From NCBI GenBank assembly GCA_036365515.1, contig CM070877.1, positions 68,372,022 through 68,436,021 of the forward strand: DNA of 64,000 nt. The letters are read 5' to 3'. The DNA comes from Torymus aiolomorphi (taxonomy: Eukaryota; Arthropoda; Insecta; Hymenoptera; Torymidae). Position numbers and translations under genes: made by a program. Under the pieces are notes generated by a model. It did not search any database. It was not told where the DNA came from and worked only from the letters and a program-made list of their open reading frames with translations. Positions 33,454 through 47,355 of this stretch are shown piece after piece. Position 1 is the stretch's first letter; the number at the start of each line of letters is the position of its first letter.

Positions 33454-36090
33454 GCAAGAAAACAACTGGTCTATTCATTTTGAACCACTTCGACAGCTGG
33501 ACCATTCCTATCATCTTTCCAAGACTATATGGAACTGCTTAAAACTGTTTATAAAGGTTACAAAATGTAAAATTTTGAACACATTTTTTCTTTATAATAC
33601 TTTGTAACATTTTCAAATAATTTCTAATAATTTTAAACACGTTCAAATAATTTAAATAATTTTAAATTTGATATATTTCATAAAAAATTAATAATTAATA
33701 AATTATTATTAGTATTACTAATAATAATTTATAATTATTTAATAGCCTCATTATTATAATCATGAGAATCAAGAAGCGCGGGAGTACTCCGAAGGAAAGT
33801 AACAGTCAAACAATGCAGAAACCTAAGGAGTGTTTAATTATACTACTAATTAATTATTATTATGTTAATAATAATAATTAATAAATTTTTAAATGTTATT
33901 AAATAATTTAATAACTCTTACAAACTTGTCAATTGTTAAAAACTGTTGAAAAATGTTACAAACTGTTGGGGAATGCCATAATATTTAATGAGGATATGCT
34001 GTGGGTGTTTACAAAATATATTGAGTGACAAACAGTTGAGTAAATTAAACTATAATATATTATAAACAGTCTATAAATTATAAATAACTATTACATAATT
34101 ACATGAAAAAGTTTGATATTTGAAATTACAATTGTAGAATTACTTAAAGGTTGATACAAAAGTTGTTACAAAGAATTAATATAAAGATGTGTGGAACTAT
34201 TACAATTAGTTGAGTATATGAGTGTTACAATAAAAGAGTGTGTAAATGAGTTTATACTTGAATTTTACTGTGTGAGTGTGGATGAGTTTTGCAGAGACAC
34301 GTTGCGAGTCACTGATTAGAGTGCTAACCATACAATAAGCAAAGGACACAATCATATATGTTGACTTTTCAATTTCCTTCTATGAAATGATAGAAAAGGA
34401 GCAACTGCTATGTACACCTCGCGTCCTTTGAATATAGGGAAGCAAAGGATAGGGTGTGAATAATTAGTTGTCTCGTGTTAACAAAAACTAAACTACATTT
34501 ATTCTTAAACTGTAAATTACGGAACAAGATTATTTTACACTCTTTCTTTCTAGAACTTAAATTTGAACAAATAAAAAATTTCTGGTTTTGACTGACCGCC
34601 TGGTTTTGCAAATTACGGTGTATATTGATTTCAAGGTGCAGTCGTAAGGAGAGCGTGTTTACGAGTCGTGCAGCTCTGGCCCACGCGCACCTCGTGAAGA
34701 TGGAGAGCGGCGGTAATTAGCTATACCAAGCTGAAGTGGCTCATCCCGAGGAGATCGTACGTACGAATGAATCGCACACTGGCTAGTGTGATCCGCGACG
34801 CAGTAGAAAAGTCATGTGACTCGCCGTAGAGCAAGGGAAGGAGCATCACGCGACCAAGGTAGTGCCGGTGCTCCAACTAGAGAAATGGCTTACATAACAT
34901 CGCGTGATCTTCGGAAGTAATAACTATTTCAATTCTTCGACAGCGAGAGACAATGTTTCTACAATATTTGCACAAAATATTATGGATTTGATTGTGGTTG
35001 AGTTTCAAATTAAATAACACGATTCGATATTATTGATCTAATCGTGGTTGAGCATTCCAGACTACTTAGCATAGTTATGCGTTCGTTATAACAGCTCACT
35101 TTTGTATAAAATGGCCGCATGTATGAGTTGCTACCTTCTCGTGCGTAGAGATTATATTAATCATCTGATGAGTTGGTCTTGTGATGGTGATTGAGTAACA
35201 ATGATCAGAAAACTGGTGAGAAAACGTCAGTGAAGTTTTCACGCTGAGAACAGCTGCCAAAAAGTAGCAGAAGCCGCGTGAGATGTTCCGTCGTGATGCG
35301 CTCGAAGCATCGAGTGCCGGTGAGAAGATGCCGTCTGGGTAGCACTACCGTATGAGGAGAAGCCGCGTGAAATATCCCATGTGAGAAACACTACCGTATG
35401 ATAAGGTGCCGTGCAGAGGTCCATGCAGAGAGAGTGAGAGTTGACCACACGCGAGTATATCCGACTTGAGAATTACCGAACGTGCACACTATGATTTTCC
35501 ACGTGGTCGATCGTTACATGGAGAGAGTTTGACTGAGAGAGAGTTTTATCACATGAGAATCGCCGAAGTACAGTAGGTTTCCCACGTAGTCGACCGTTAC
35601 TGCGAGAGACTTTGAGTGAGAGTTTTTGAGTCTATCTGCTGAGACTAAAAGTACCGTGAGTTTCTTCACAATGCGAACCATTACTGCAAGAGAGTGTGAT
35701 TAAGAGAGATTTGAGTGAGAACATCCGTCTTCTTTCTCGCCTCGTTGTCAGCGAGACGAGAATCAAATCAGCGTCTCTTCCATTTACATGTGGAAGAGTG
35801 AGAGAGACAGATGAGTTCGTGCGCACCGCAATAGTCAGTATAACGTCTCAGCTATTCCGCAGCGATGCTGCGCTGTGCTACTGCACCGCGGCGACACAGT
35901 GAGTATAGCTAATTCTCGCTGTGGTGAGACAGTGAGTATAGCAAATTCGCGACCGCGGGAAGCTTGAACGTTACGTAATTCCCAAACACAAACAATAACA
36001 AACGATTAATAACGTCCAAAATCCTACATTTTGTAACATTTTTAAATAGTTTATAAGTCTTCCTAACAGTTTTTAACATTTTTGAACAAA
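33454..36090. other. AT-rich region with a GC-richer core, possibly one element
   Basis: The left edge (33530-33580: AAAACTGTTTATAAAGGTTAC, then AAAATGTAAAATTTTG) and the right edge (36028-36085) are approximate inverted copies, so the 2.6 kb could be a single degenerate DNA element. The core (34640-35985) is GC-richer and holds an 83-bp tandem repeat and repeated GTGAGTATAGC words near 35898 and 35931. Open frames are short and unconvincing. Confidence 0.35.
35495..35740. repeat. 83-bp tandem repeat, three copies
   Basis: TTTTCCACGTGGTCGATCGTTAC at 35495 recurs as TTTCCCACGTAGTCGACCGTTAC near 35578 and TTTCTTCACAATGCGAACCATTAC near 35661. Each is followed by GAGAGA(G/C)TTTGA-type sequence. 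Confidence 0.6.
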
Positions 36091-37711
36091 AATATTTCCG
36101 CTAGGGGTTATAAGAAAACTAACTAGGAGTGGGTCTGGCCCCTGGATAACGGATTAGACTCAAACTTTTAGATACATTTTTGGATTTAGAAATATGAAAA
36201 ATGCTGCAATATTAAACCCAAACGCTCCAAAAACCTTAAGTTCATTTTCAGCTTTATTTTAAAAAAAAGCTTGAAAAAAGCCTCTTCTTAAAATAGTAAC
36301 CATTCAACTTTGGAAAGTCTTAAATATTACTTTAAAACGGCTGTTAACTGCTTAAGCAAGATGCTTTCTCAAAGAGAATTGTTAAATTACATCACAATTT
36401 TTTTAAATGTATATTTTAATATAAAATTACATTATTACTGCATATTTGATTTTGCATATTACATTATTCAACAGTATATATAAAATTATATTTAAAAACA
36501 TTTAGGGATTAAAAATCGTAATTTTTAAATTGAGAATTAAAAAATTTAAGGTATCGTCAGATGCTATTTATTGATCAAAAAGGAGAAATAAATTGCTCTC
36601 AAAAACTAAAATAATGATGATTACAAATAATTCATTTTGTACAGTATAAATTTTATTAATATAAAAAAATAATAAAATTTTTAAATATAATTATTATTAT
36701 TTCTATATACAAATTACAAAAGTGTATGCAAAAAGTAAAATTGACAAATTTTTCAATACATGGTTGTTTTCGCTTGAGCATATGTTAAATCAAGGTGCGC
36801 GGAAGCACTCCGAAGGCAAGTATAGAAGATAAATGAATTCATTGAAATAGGATACGTTATGAAAAAAATCATTATGATAAGAGTTAAATCATTGGGTGGA
36901 AAGAATAGTCTATCCTATATTAGTGGAGCGCGTAAGAAAATGCATTCTTGTATCTCTTATAGCAGCGAGATGGCACTTTCTTACGCGCTCTTCTTGGGAA
37001 TATATCCTAATCACGCTCATCGCCTTCATTAACCCTTTTTACGCGCACAGCTGAGATTTTGTCTTTTCACGCAATTCGATATATGGAACCTTCATCGCGC
37101 TCAGCTCAGATATGCCCTTATCACGCGCTTCGGTGTGATAGCTTTTTTTGCTATGTATGTTTCCATTTAATTAATACGATAACTATAAAATTCCGTCGAT
37201 TTTATAACGTATTTAGTTACATAAAATGAATTGACCACATGATGGTTCTTCAGTATTGTTAGAGAATAAATTATTTGGTGTTTTATGACAGATTTGACCT
37301 TGAATTTTCCAATTATATATTCTCTTCAAATTATATATTCTCTTCAAATCAAGGAGTACGGGAGCGCATCGTAGGCAAGTATCTGTTCAAATGTAGAAGA
37401 AGCCTGAGGGAAGACCGCGCTATATATACGTTCAACTGAGTGTGCGAGAATATCACTTATTTTTTAAATCTTTGCATTATGTTTTATCTTATACTTTAGA
37501 TATATGAATGGATAGCTTTTTTGATATACTACATGTATAGAAAATTTCAATTAAAAATATTATGTAGTTTTGATGTATATCTAGTTGATATATTCCAAGG
37601 GCTGTTTTCTTATCCAAAATTTTTCTTCTTTTCTCTCCTCGATCAGCTGTTTTGTTGTGACCTCTGCTGTCATGATTGGTCAACAAGCTCCTATGAGTAT
37701 ACTATATGTAT
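36091..37711. other. non-coding DNA with short dispersed repeats
   Basis: No gene is seen. A 40-bp motif (AATCAAGG, then GGAAGCACTCCGAAGGCAAG) at about 36790 recurs at about 37347 and 33770. Words such as CACGCGC and CTCAGCT repeat in 37000-37140. A TATATATTCTCTTCAAAT duplication lies at about 37313-37350. Confidence 0.5.
36926..36990. repeat. 18-bp inverted repeat with 29-bp loop
   Basis: GAGCGCGTAAGAAAATGC (36926-36943) pairs with GCACTTTCTTACGCGCTC (36973-36990) at 17 of 18 positions, the remaining one being a wobble. It could be a small foldback element or a transcript hairpin. Confidence 0.8.
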
Positions 37712-37960
37712 TGTAACGGGCACCGATATAAGATACGTATAATCCCGTATACAGCGTCGCACGATTTGAATCTCGCGCGCTTGCACGTATCGTGATACGT
37801 AGCGCGACATGCGACGCGTGAACGAGGCAGTCGGGGAAGAAGTCAAAGCCGCCGCGCCGCCAGGAAAAGCGACGCCGCTGCCATTGTTGTTCACCGCGCG
37901 TCCCGAGCGAGACGTATCGCAAAAGTGACCGAGCAAGAACAGAGTGCGTTCGAGTGAGCA
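37712..37960 (+). repeat. Gypsy B 5' LTR, left part
   Basis: Starts TGTAACGGGCACC, the inverted counterpart of the LTR end CCCCGTTACA at 40821. It is GC-rich and stops where LINE sequence begins (boundary uncertain between about 37955 and 38000). Confidence 0.75.
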
Positions 37961-40821
<2,861 letters not shown>

Positions 40822-40823
40822 AC

Positions 40824-40840
40824 TGGCGCCCGTTAACGTG
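40824..40840 (+). promoter_or_regulatory. Gypsy B primer-binding site
   Basis: TGGCGCCCGTTAACGTG starts two bases after the LTR. Family A has TGGCGCCCTTAACGT at the same place. The TGGCGCC start would pair with a tRNA ending GGCGCCA. Confidence 0.75.
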
Positions 40841-41690
40841 TTGCAAAGCATAGGTTAGGGTTATTGAATAATTTTAACAAGTCGAGACTCACGTCACGGA
40901 TAATTAATTATTGCGAGAATAATTAATTACTTTAAATAATTGTATAATGTGTGCAAGGGTCGCCAACTGGTGGCTTCTAACCCTGCTTTGAGTCAAATTA
41001 CCCGGTCTGCACGTAACAATAGCTAGAACATTGCTTGTGAAGGCCGAGCAATTGTTGAAGCAATTAGCCAGGACAACAAGGAAGATAGTATGAATTATTT
41101 ATTAATTATTTATAACAATATTTATTTATAAAATTAGGTTTTAGGTTTCGCCTCCTTGTTGGTCAAGAAACGTGCACGTCAGGGAAACGAACGGATACCT
41201 CAGTTGGATTTCAACAAATCGAGAGACCGAGGGTACAATTTGTTGCTCGCGTTAAATTTTTTGATTAGCGGGATAAGTCGCATAAACGTTTGCGCGGGCA
41301 ACGTGTTCAATAGCGCGCATGGTAATATTGAAATTGCGCATGCGCAACACGGTTAAAAATTAATTTGAAATTTCTCTAGCGCGGAATCGTTTGCGCGTGC
41401 GACGGTAAGATTAGCGCACCCATCAACTTTGGTGCTGCGCATGCGCAGCACAAGAAAAATTTGATTTTAAATTTCACCAATGCCTATTCGTTTGCGAGTG
41501 AGATAAATTGATTTTCGCACGCGAAAATTTTGTGGTCGCGCATGGGCAGCGCGAGAAAAATTGAATTAACATTTTGAATACGCGGATTCCTTATAAAGGA
41601 TACCACTGACAGTGCAAAAGCACTTTCATGTTGCAGTTAGTTTAATTTGATATCTCCTTACGTTCGATATATAATACTGCGTTCGATTCT
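40841..41690 (+). other. Gypsy B leader with GCGCATGCGC palindromes
   Basis: The 850-bp leader contains an approximately 100-bp imperfect repeat, each unit with TGCGCATGCGCA or a variant: exact at 41335-41346 and 41436-41447, decayed near 41533. Between them, GCGAGAAAAATTGA and TTGCGCGTGCGA-type words recur. No convincing ORF precedes gag. Confidence 0.6.
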
Positions 41691-42979
41691 GTGATCGCGT
41701 ATTTCATCCAGGAAGCCGTGGAGGATTCAGGTGGGCTGTATAGGAAACTGGACAGACTGAGTAAGTGGGTGGTTGGGGATATATTGTCCAGAAGACTTTC
41801 AAAAGCCAGTAGGGCCGGAAGAGGCGATCGCCCGGCGAAAAACGCTGAGGGAAGGCCTTTTGGGCAAACTCCTCGTGGAGGACGCGGCACCTTCGTGCAA
41901 ACCTCCAAGTGGGAAGAGCACCCACTGAAGGTAGTAATGAAGAGTGAGCCATTATTAGAGATACTGAGGAAGATAACGGCAAATACTGCGTCGCAAGCCC
42001 AACACTCACACTCCCATGAGCCCACGGCGCACGGTCAGAACGCCATCAACGAGGAAAGCCATCAACGAAAGCCATCAACGAGGCAACGACACCAAGGAAA
42101 AATCAACCAAGAGGAGAACTCGCAATGAGGCGAGCCTCGCAACAACTCACAAGACACGCGGGAAGCTGGACAACGCCGCAACCAGGAGACATGCTGCATC
42201 TCGTGCCGAGTGACGGAACGGAGTTCGAGGTGCCTAGGGACGTCGGTGTGTTATTAGCGGAGATGATAACTAAAGTAAGATCGCTGTAGGACCGGTTATC
42301 AGACCACCAGCGAAAAACGGCGACCAGCACCAGGATAACGGACATTGGGCCAGGACAGAACGTGCACTTCGAGGACACGTTTTCCGTCCCAGACGAACAA
42401 GCAGTCTGGGACCGAAGGCAACCTTCGCCACCGCCAGCTCGCCCCCGAGAACAGGCTGCTTTACGGGAAGTAAATGCAGCCTGGGTGAGGGGTGCCCACC
42501 GAAACTCGGCGAGGGCTACGAGCGGGCCCAATTACACTGCGCCAGGAAGGTCAGCCAATTTCTCGAGGTCGGGTTTATACCACTCGAGAGATATAGGCGC
42601 AAGTGGCAAATACGCTTCTCTGGCGCGAAGAACCAGAGCATAGATTTATTTTTGGCGCGGCTTGAAGATTGCAGAGTCCTGACCCTGGAAACGGTACCAG
42701 CGGCGGTTGATCGCAGAGGCGAACAAACACGTCCAGGGGGAAGATGAGGCAGTGAGAGATTACATCACATACGTCATCGCGATCAACTGTAAGATCTCGC
42801 CTCCATCCAGCCTAGAGCAGCAGCTGGACCAGCTGCACCGAAACCTCCGATCACAAATACAGGCGATGATTCGGAGGACGGAGTTCACTTCGCTGGAGAG
42901 GCTCCTAGAGTTGGCGATCGATGCGGAGCAAACTTTGGAGAACTCAAGACGTTTAGGCCCCAGCCACCGCCAACAGTAG
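41691..42979 (+). pseudogene. Gypsy B Gag, broken
   Basis: The N-terminal region GGLYRKLDRLSKWVVGD and KWEEHPLKV aligns with the family A Gag (GGTFQKLERISKWLVGD; DELHPLEI). After several frame changes the retrotransposon Gag core is readable at 42650-42979: EAVRDYITYVIAI, LEQQLDQLHRNLRSQIQ and SLERLLELAIDAEQ. It would form the capsid. No zinc knuckle is seen before the pol part. Confidence 0.7.
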
Positions 42980-43283
42980 CCCTACAGCAGGAGATGGCGT
43001 ATAAGCCGCTCCCAAAAGCCGAGCTGCAGAAGAAGCCCAAGGTAGATGCTAAGGAGAGCAAAGTGATTGTTGCAGTCGGTGAGAAAGACTCCAAACCAGA
43101 GAATTTGGAAGATATGCTTCTGCCGATGCTGAAGCAGAGTCTTTCAGAGCTGGTGAGTCCCAGAGGAGAGCGCTCCGGGACGGACGGGAGCAAAGAAGGC
43201 CCCAGAGTCGAAACTGGAACAAGAGACGCCGAGCTCGGTGAACAGCTCCGTGCCCAACGCCCACAGGTTGGTCGAGCCTCGTC

Positions 43284-44402
43284 GTGATGACGCTGAAGAG
43301 CAACGGCACACCGAACGCAGTCACCGAACCCGACGCCTATCCTCTGCCGAATATGCAAAATATTCACCTCAAGAGCACATATCACCAGATATCACCAGTG
43401 GAAAAGGCGCGTCCGATCACCGCCTTCACGGTGCCGGGAATGGGATTATACCAGTACCGGCGTATTTCGAATGGGCTGACGAACGCGCTCGCTACTTTCC
43501 AGTGGCTCATCGACCAAGTGCTCGGACCCGAGCTAGAGCCGTACGTCTATGCATACCTCGACGACATCATCATCGTCGCCGAAACGTTCGAAGAGCACAA
43601 GGAGTGCTTACGAATGGTGCTAGAACGGCTCGGAGCCGCTGGATTGACGCTGAACGCCGCGAAGTGCATGTTCTGCAAGCCAGAGGTAGCGTACCTTGGC
43701 TTCTTGGTCAACCGGGACGTCACGAGGTCTATCCCGGTCAAGATAGAGCCCATAAGAAATTACACGGTGCCACCGAACCTGAAGGCACTGCAACGGTTCC
43801 TAGGCACGTCATCCTGGTATAGGAGATATATACCAAACTATGACACCATCGCCGAGCCACTGATCAACCTAACCAAGAAGAATCAGAGGCATGAGTGGCT
43901 GGAGGAGCAGCAGAACGATTTTGAGCTGCTCCGGGCGATGATTATGATCGCACCGATACTGCATCGCCCTGATCTTAACGGGCTCTTCATCGTGAAGATG
44001 GATGCGAGTGACGTGGACCTAGGGACAGTGCTGCTTTAGGAGCTGGAAGAGCAAGAGACGGTCATCGAGTTCGCAAGCCATGTGCTCATACCGGCAGAGC
44101 GAAATTACAGCGTGATCGAAAGGGAGTGTCTTGCGGTCATATGGGTGATCCAGAAGTTTCGCCTCTACATCGAAGGGTACGAGTTCAAAATCATGACAGA
44201 CCACAGTAGCTTACGGTGGCTTCGTCAAATGAAGAACCCGGCGAGTCGGCTCGCTCATTGGGAGTTGGAGCTGCAAGGCCACAAGTTCACGATCGAACAT
44301 CGCAAAGGTGGCTTGAACCACGTGGCCGACGCCCTCTCTCGCATGTACGAGGACGAGGAAGGCGTGGAAGATGCCGCGATGTTATGGTCAATTGACACCT
44401 AG
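43284..44402 (+). pseudogene. Gypsy B reverse transcriptase and RNase H, broken
   Basis: RT reads from the palm: YPLPNMQNIHLKSTYHQI, GLYQYRRISNGLTNA and YAYLDDIIIVAE (catalytic YLDD at about 43550), then AKCMFCKPEVAYLGF and LKALQRFLGTSSWYRRY. RNase H follows with VKMDASDVDLGTVLL, a TAG at 44036-44038, then ERNYSVIERECLAVIW and IMTDHSSLRWL, and ends IEHRKGGLNHVADALSR. The fingers of RT and the whole protease are missing because of a deletion just before 43284. A stop ends the frame near 44400. Confidence 0.88.
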
Positions 44403-44485
44403 GACACGTGGTATCAAGAGAGGAGCGCCAATGTCAGAGAATAGCCCAACGAGTAACCGACGTACAAATTCATCTCGGGCATTCT

Positions 44486-45613
44486 CTATCGGTACCGCCC
44501 TAACCCGGAGGTAGACTCAATCCTTGGCGACGACAAAGATGCATGGGAACTGGTGATACCAGAAGGCATTTCGGCAGAGCCAAGACATTCGCCAGAGTAG
44601 CGCTGCGCTACCACTGGCTGCGCTACTATGCGGAAACGCAGGATTACGTGCGCAACTGCAAGACGTGCCAGCGCTTCAAGGTTGAACAAAGATTTCCAAC
44701 TGGCCTCACGGGACACCGAGTCGTCGAGAAACCATGGCAGATTGTGGCTGGAGACATCATCGGACCACTGTCCCGCATCTCCAAAGGCTTCGAGTAGATC
44801 CTCGTACTCCAAGACCTTTTCAGGAGGAGGGTGGAGGCCTCCCCAATACACAAGGCCAACGGTAAGACGGTGGTAGGGAGGCTCAATCGGAAGATCTTCC
44901 TTCAGCTCGGCTGCCCAGAAGTCTTCCTCTCTGACAACAGCACTGAGTTTAAGAACCATTTCGTGGAAGACTTCCTGAAAGAGCGAGGTGTGCATCACAT
45001 CAGCAATCTATCCTACAACTGTACTTTGAAAGCGCACAAACCGTACTCTGAAAACGATGGTCGCTTCTTACGCTAAGGAGCGGCAGACGATATGGGACGC
45101 GAAGCTTCCGGAACTTCTCTTCGCCATGAATACGGCTGTGCAGAGGAACACTGGCAACAGCAGCAGGAGGTGGCGGCAGAAATCCTGGCTCAACAGGAAA
45201 GCTTCGCTCACTGGAAGGAGTGACTCGACACCCTTCCCGAACTACATCCGCGAGCTGCCTCCCAGGCGAGGACGGATCAAGACCGCCAAGCCACGTATTA
45301 TGACGCTGGCAGGTGAGAGCCGAGCTTCAGGCCGGGTGACATGGTGTGGAAGCGTAGCCACACGCTTTCCTCGGCCATCAAGGGCATGGTGGCGGAGCTA
45401 GCGCCAAAGTTTGAAGGTCCGTATTGGATTACGGACGTCCTTGGCTCCAACACCTACCGGCTGGTAGGTGAAGCCGGCCAGGTCGGTGAAGTAGTGGCCG
45501 CGGAACAGATCAAGCCCTACCACACTGAGTCACCCGAGCCCGACGAGTCGAAGGGGGGAATTGGACCAGAGCCCGCGTCAACGAGCGAACCACCGGTTGC
45601 GGTCCCGACGTGA
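44486..45613 (+). pseudogene. Gypsy B integrase, broken
   Basis: The zinc-binding pair CKTCQRFKVEQ (about 44660) leads to IVAGDIIGPL (first catalytic Asp, about 44750), a TAG near 44796 and VFLSDNSTEFKNHF (second Asp, about 44925). The third catalytic region reads degenerate (YNCTLKAHKPYSEND, about 45030), with the expected HPQANPVER phrase lost. The C-terminal part LAPKFEGPYWITDVLG and AEQIKPYH (45400-45520) is the usual Gypsy integrase tail. At least two frame changes occur. Confidence 0.85.
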
Positions 45614-45640
45614 GCAAATCCCGAAGAGGGGACGCGGGAG

Positions 45641-45961
45641 GCCGCCACACAGTGGGAACAAACTGCAAAAAAGTGGTATCAATTCCCGCTCTACTCGAAT
45701 TTTGCATAAAAAATTTCTTTTTAAGAGGAATTAGCTACCTTTTATACCAAATTTTCAGAAACCGTTTCCCTCGCAACATGCATTTATGGTTATTAGGAGC
45801 ACATAGTACCATTTCAGCTCACTATCTCCACTTCGCTTTTATTTACATATGTAAGATCTTATTTTAAACGAAAATTAGGGATACTATTGTTATATTTACA
45901 TATTTCAAGTAATTATACATTGTATATTATTTCTATAATTACAGGTCCTCATATAATATCA
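45641..45961. other. AT-rich spacer between the two Gypsy elements
   Basis: No gene or repeat recognised. It separates the truncated family B end from the family A LTR end and is probably old flanking sequence. Confidence 0.5.
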
Positions 45962-46910
45962 TATAACGGGGCAGGTGTTGTGCGGTTATTCGCTTCCTCT
46001 AAGCGGAACTGCCGATGAACGGCACAGCAAAGAAGTGGGACGCGAGCACTTTCTCGTGCCAACCCTCGGCGAACTCTCCTCGGCCACGCCTGCGCGCCGT
46101 CGCTCGCCGTCGGCTGCCTTCTTCGGCAGCCGTACCTGCCGGCATTACAACGCGCGACTTCACTGTCGCGTGTTCTCTCTCGTGCGTGCTTCCTCGGCTG
46201 CTCAGAAACGCGCGAGTACTGCGTACTCGCGCCCGCGGAGGCCGGTGGTATTTGATATCGCCACGCCACCGACTTGGAAAAGGAAAGGGAAGGGCGCGTC
46301 AATCACACGCGTACTCGAATCTAAAAAGAAGACTGTAAGTTTATTGCCCCTCGGGCGTAATAACTTCAATACACGCGGCGCGTATTCTCTATACGCGCCG
46401 ATACGGGTGGTACACCCGCACTCACTATGTGCGTGTGTGCTCAGTCGCACACACGTACGCGCCGACCGACTCGAGCCGAAGTAGGCCGATCGTCGCGCGC
46501 GATCGGCTCTCGCGCGCGCTTCGGCGAGTCTCGGTCGCTCGCGTGGGTCCCGCTTCCTGGACTCTCGTCGTCCGCGGGGGAAGCGCGCTATCGCCTGGCC
46601 AGGACTTACCTCGCGGCGACTACGCTGATGCAGAGAGTCAGGCCGGGCGGTGTTGAACGCCTCGCGCGTCGTAACTCTCTCTCTCCTTCGTGGGCAGTCC
46701 GGCCGTAGCAGAGGATCGGTCGCGCTGCTGGCGTCTCTTTCTCTCTCTCTCTCCTTCGCGGGCAGTCCGGCCGTAGCCGGAGATCGGCCGCGCTGCTGGC
46801 GTCTCTCTCTCCTTCTGCTGCACTGTTGCACCGCTCGCTCTCTCGCACTCACGCACGGCACTGCGTCACGCTTGCTGCGCTCCCGTGCACTTCTCTCTCT
46901 CTCTCTGCCG
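45962..46910 (-). repeat. Gypsy A 3' LTR, end part
   Basis: On the minus strand it ends CCTGCCCCGTTATA. It matches 62008-62328 closely and 11835-12503 more distantly. It is CpG-rich with short CT runs (46735-46760, 46889-46907). The LINE begins near the second CT run. Confidence 0.8.
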
Positions 46911-47355
46911 TCAACTGCCGAGTAAGTCGCACCGTCTTCTTTCTGATCTCGCTCGTTCCGAGCTTTTTCTGATCCTCTCTTCACTCTGAGAAGTGATTTG
47001 CTTATAGGAAAGTAGCTCCACTGGCTCTCAAGCTTCCTACCTAAGTTCCCATTAATTTGTATCGTGTACTATGAGCCAGGAGCCGCTTTTCCTCTGATGA
47101 CGGTTCATAACCTCAAAACCCAGCAGACTGAGCTGCTATTCGACGGGCGAGCAACAACAGGCATCGTCTGCAGCTTACGAGAGGCCAGTACACCCTATTA
47201 GCACCGTCTGCATAACTTGGTCTTGCAGTGCTGCAGAAATTATCAAGTAGTTGCTGGCATCTCAATAGCAGGAATAGCAGTCTTTTCAAACTTGAGAACG
47301 GTCAACGGCTAAAAGCGATCACAGAGTGAGAGGCGTCCTTCTTTGTTGTCACAAC

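Noticed and set aside
46202..46984. A 260-codon Arg/Glu-rich frame on the minus strand
   Set aside because: It spans the CpG-rich LTR and crosses into the LINE 5' region; the composition explains the absence of stops.
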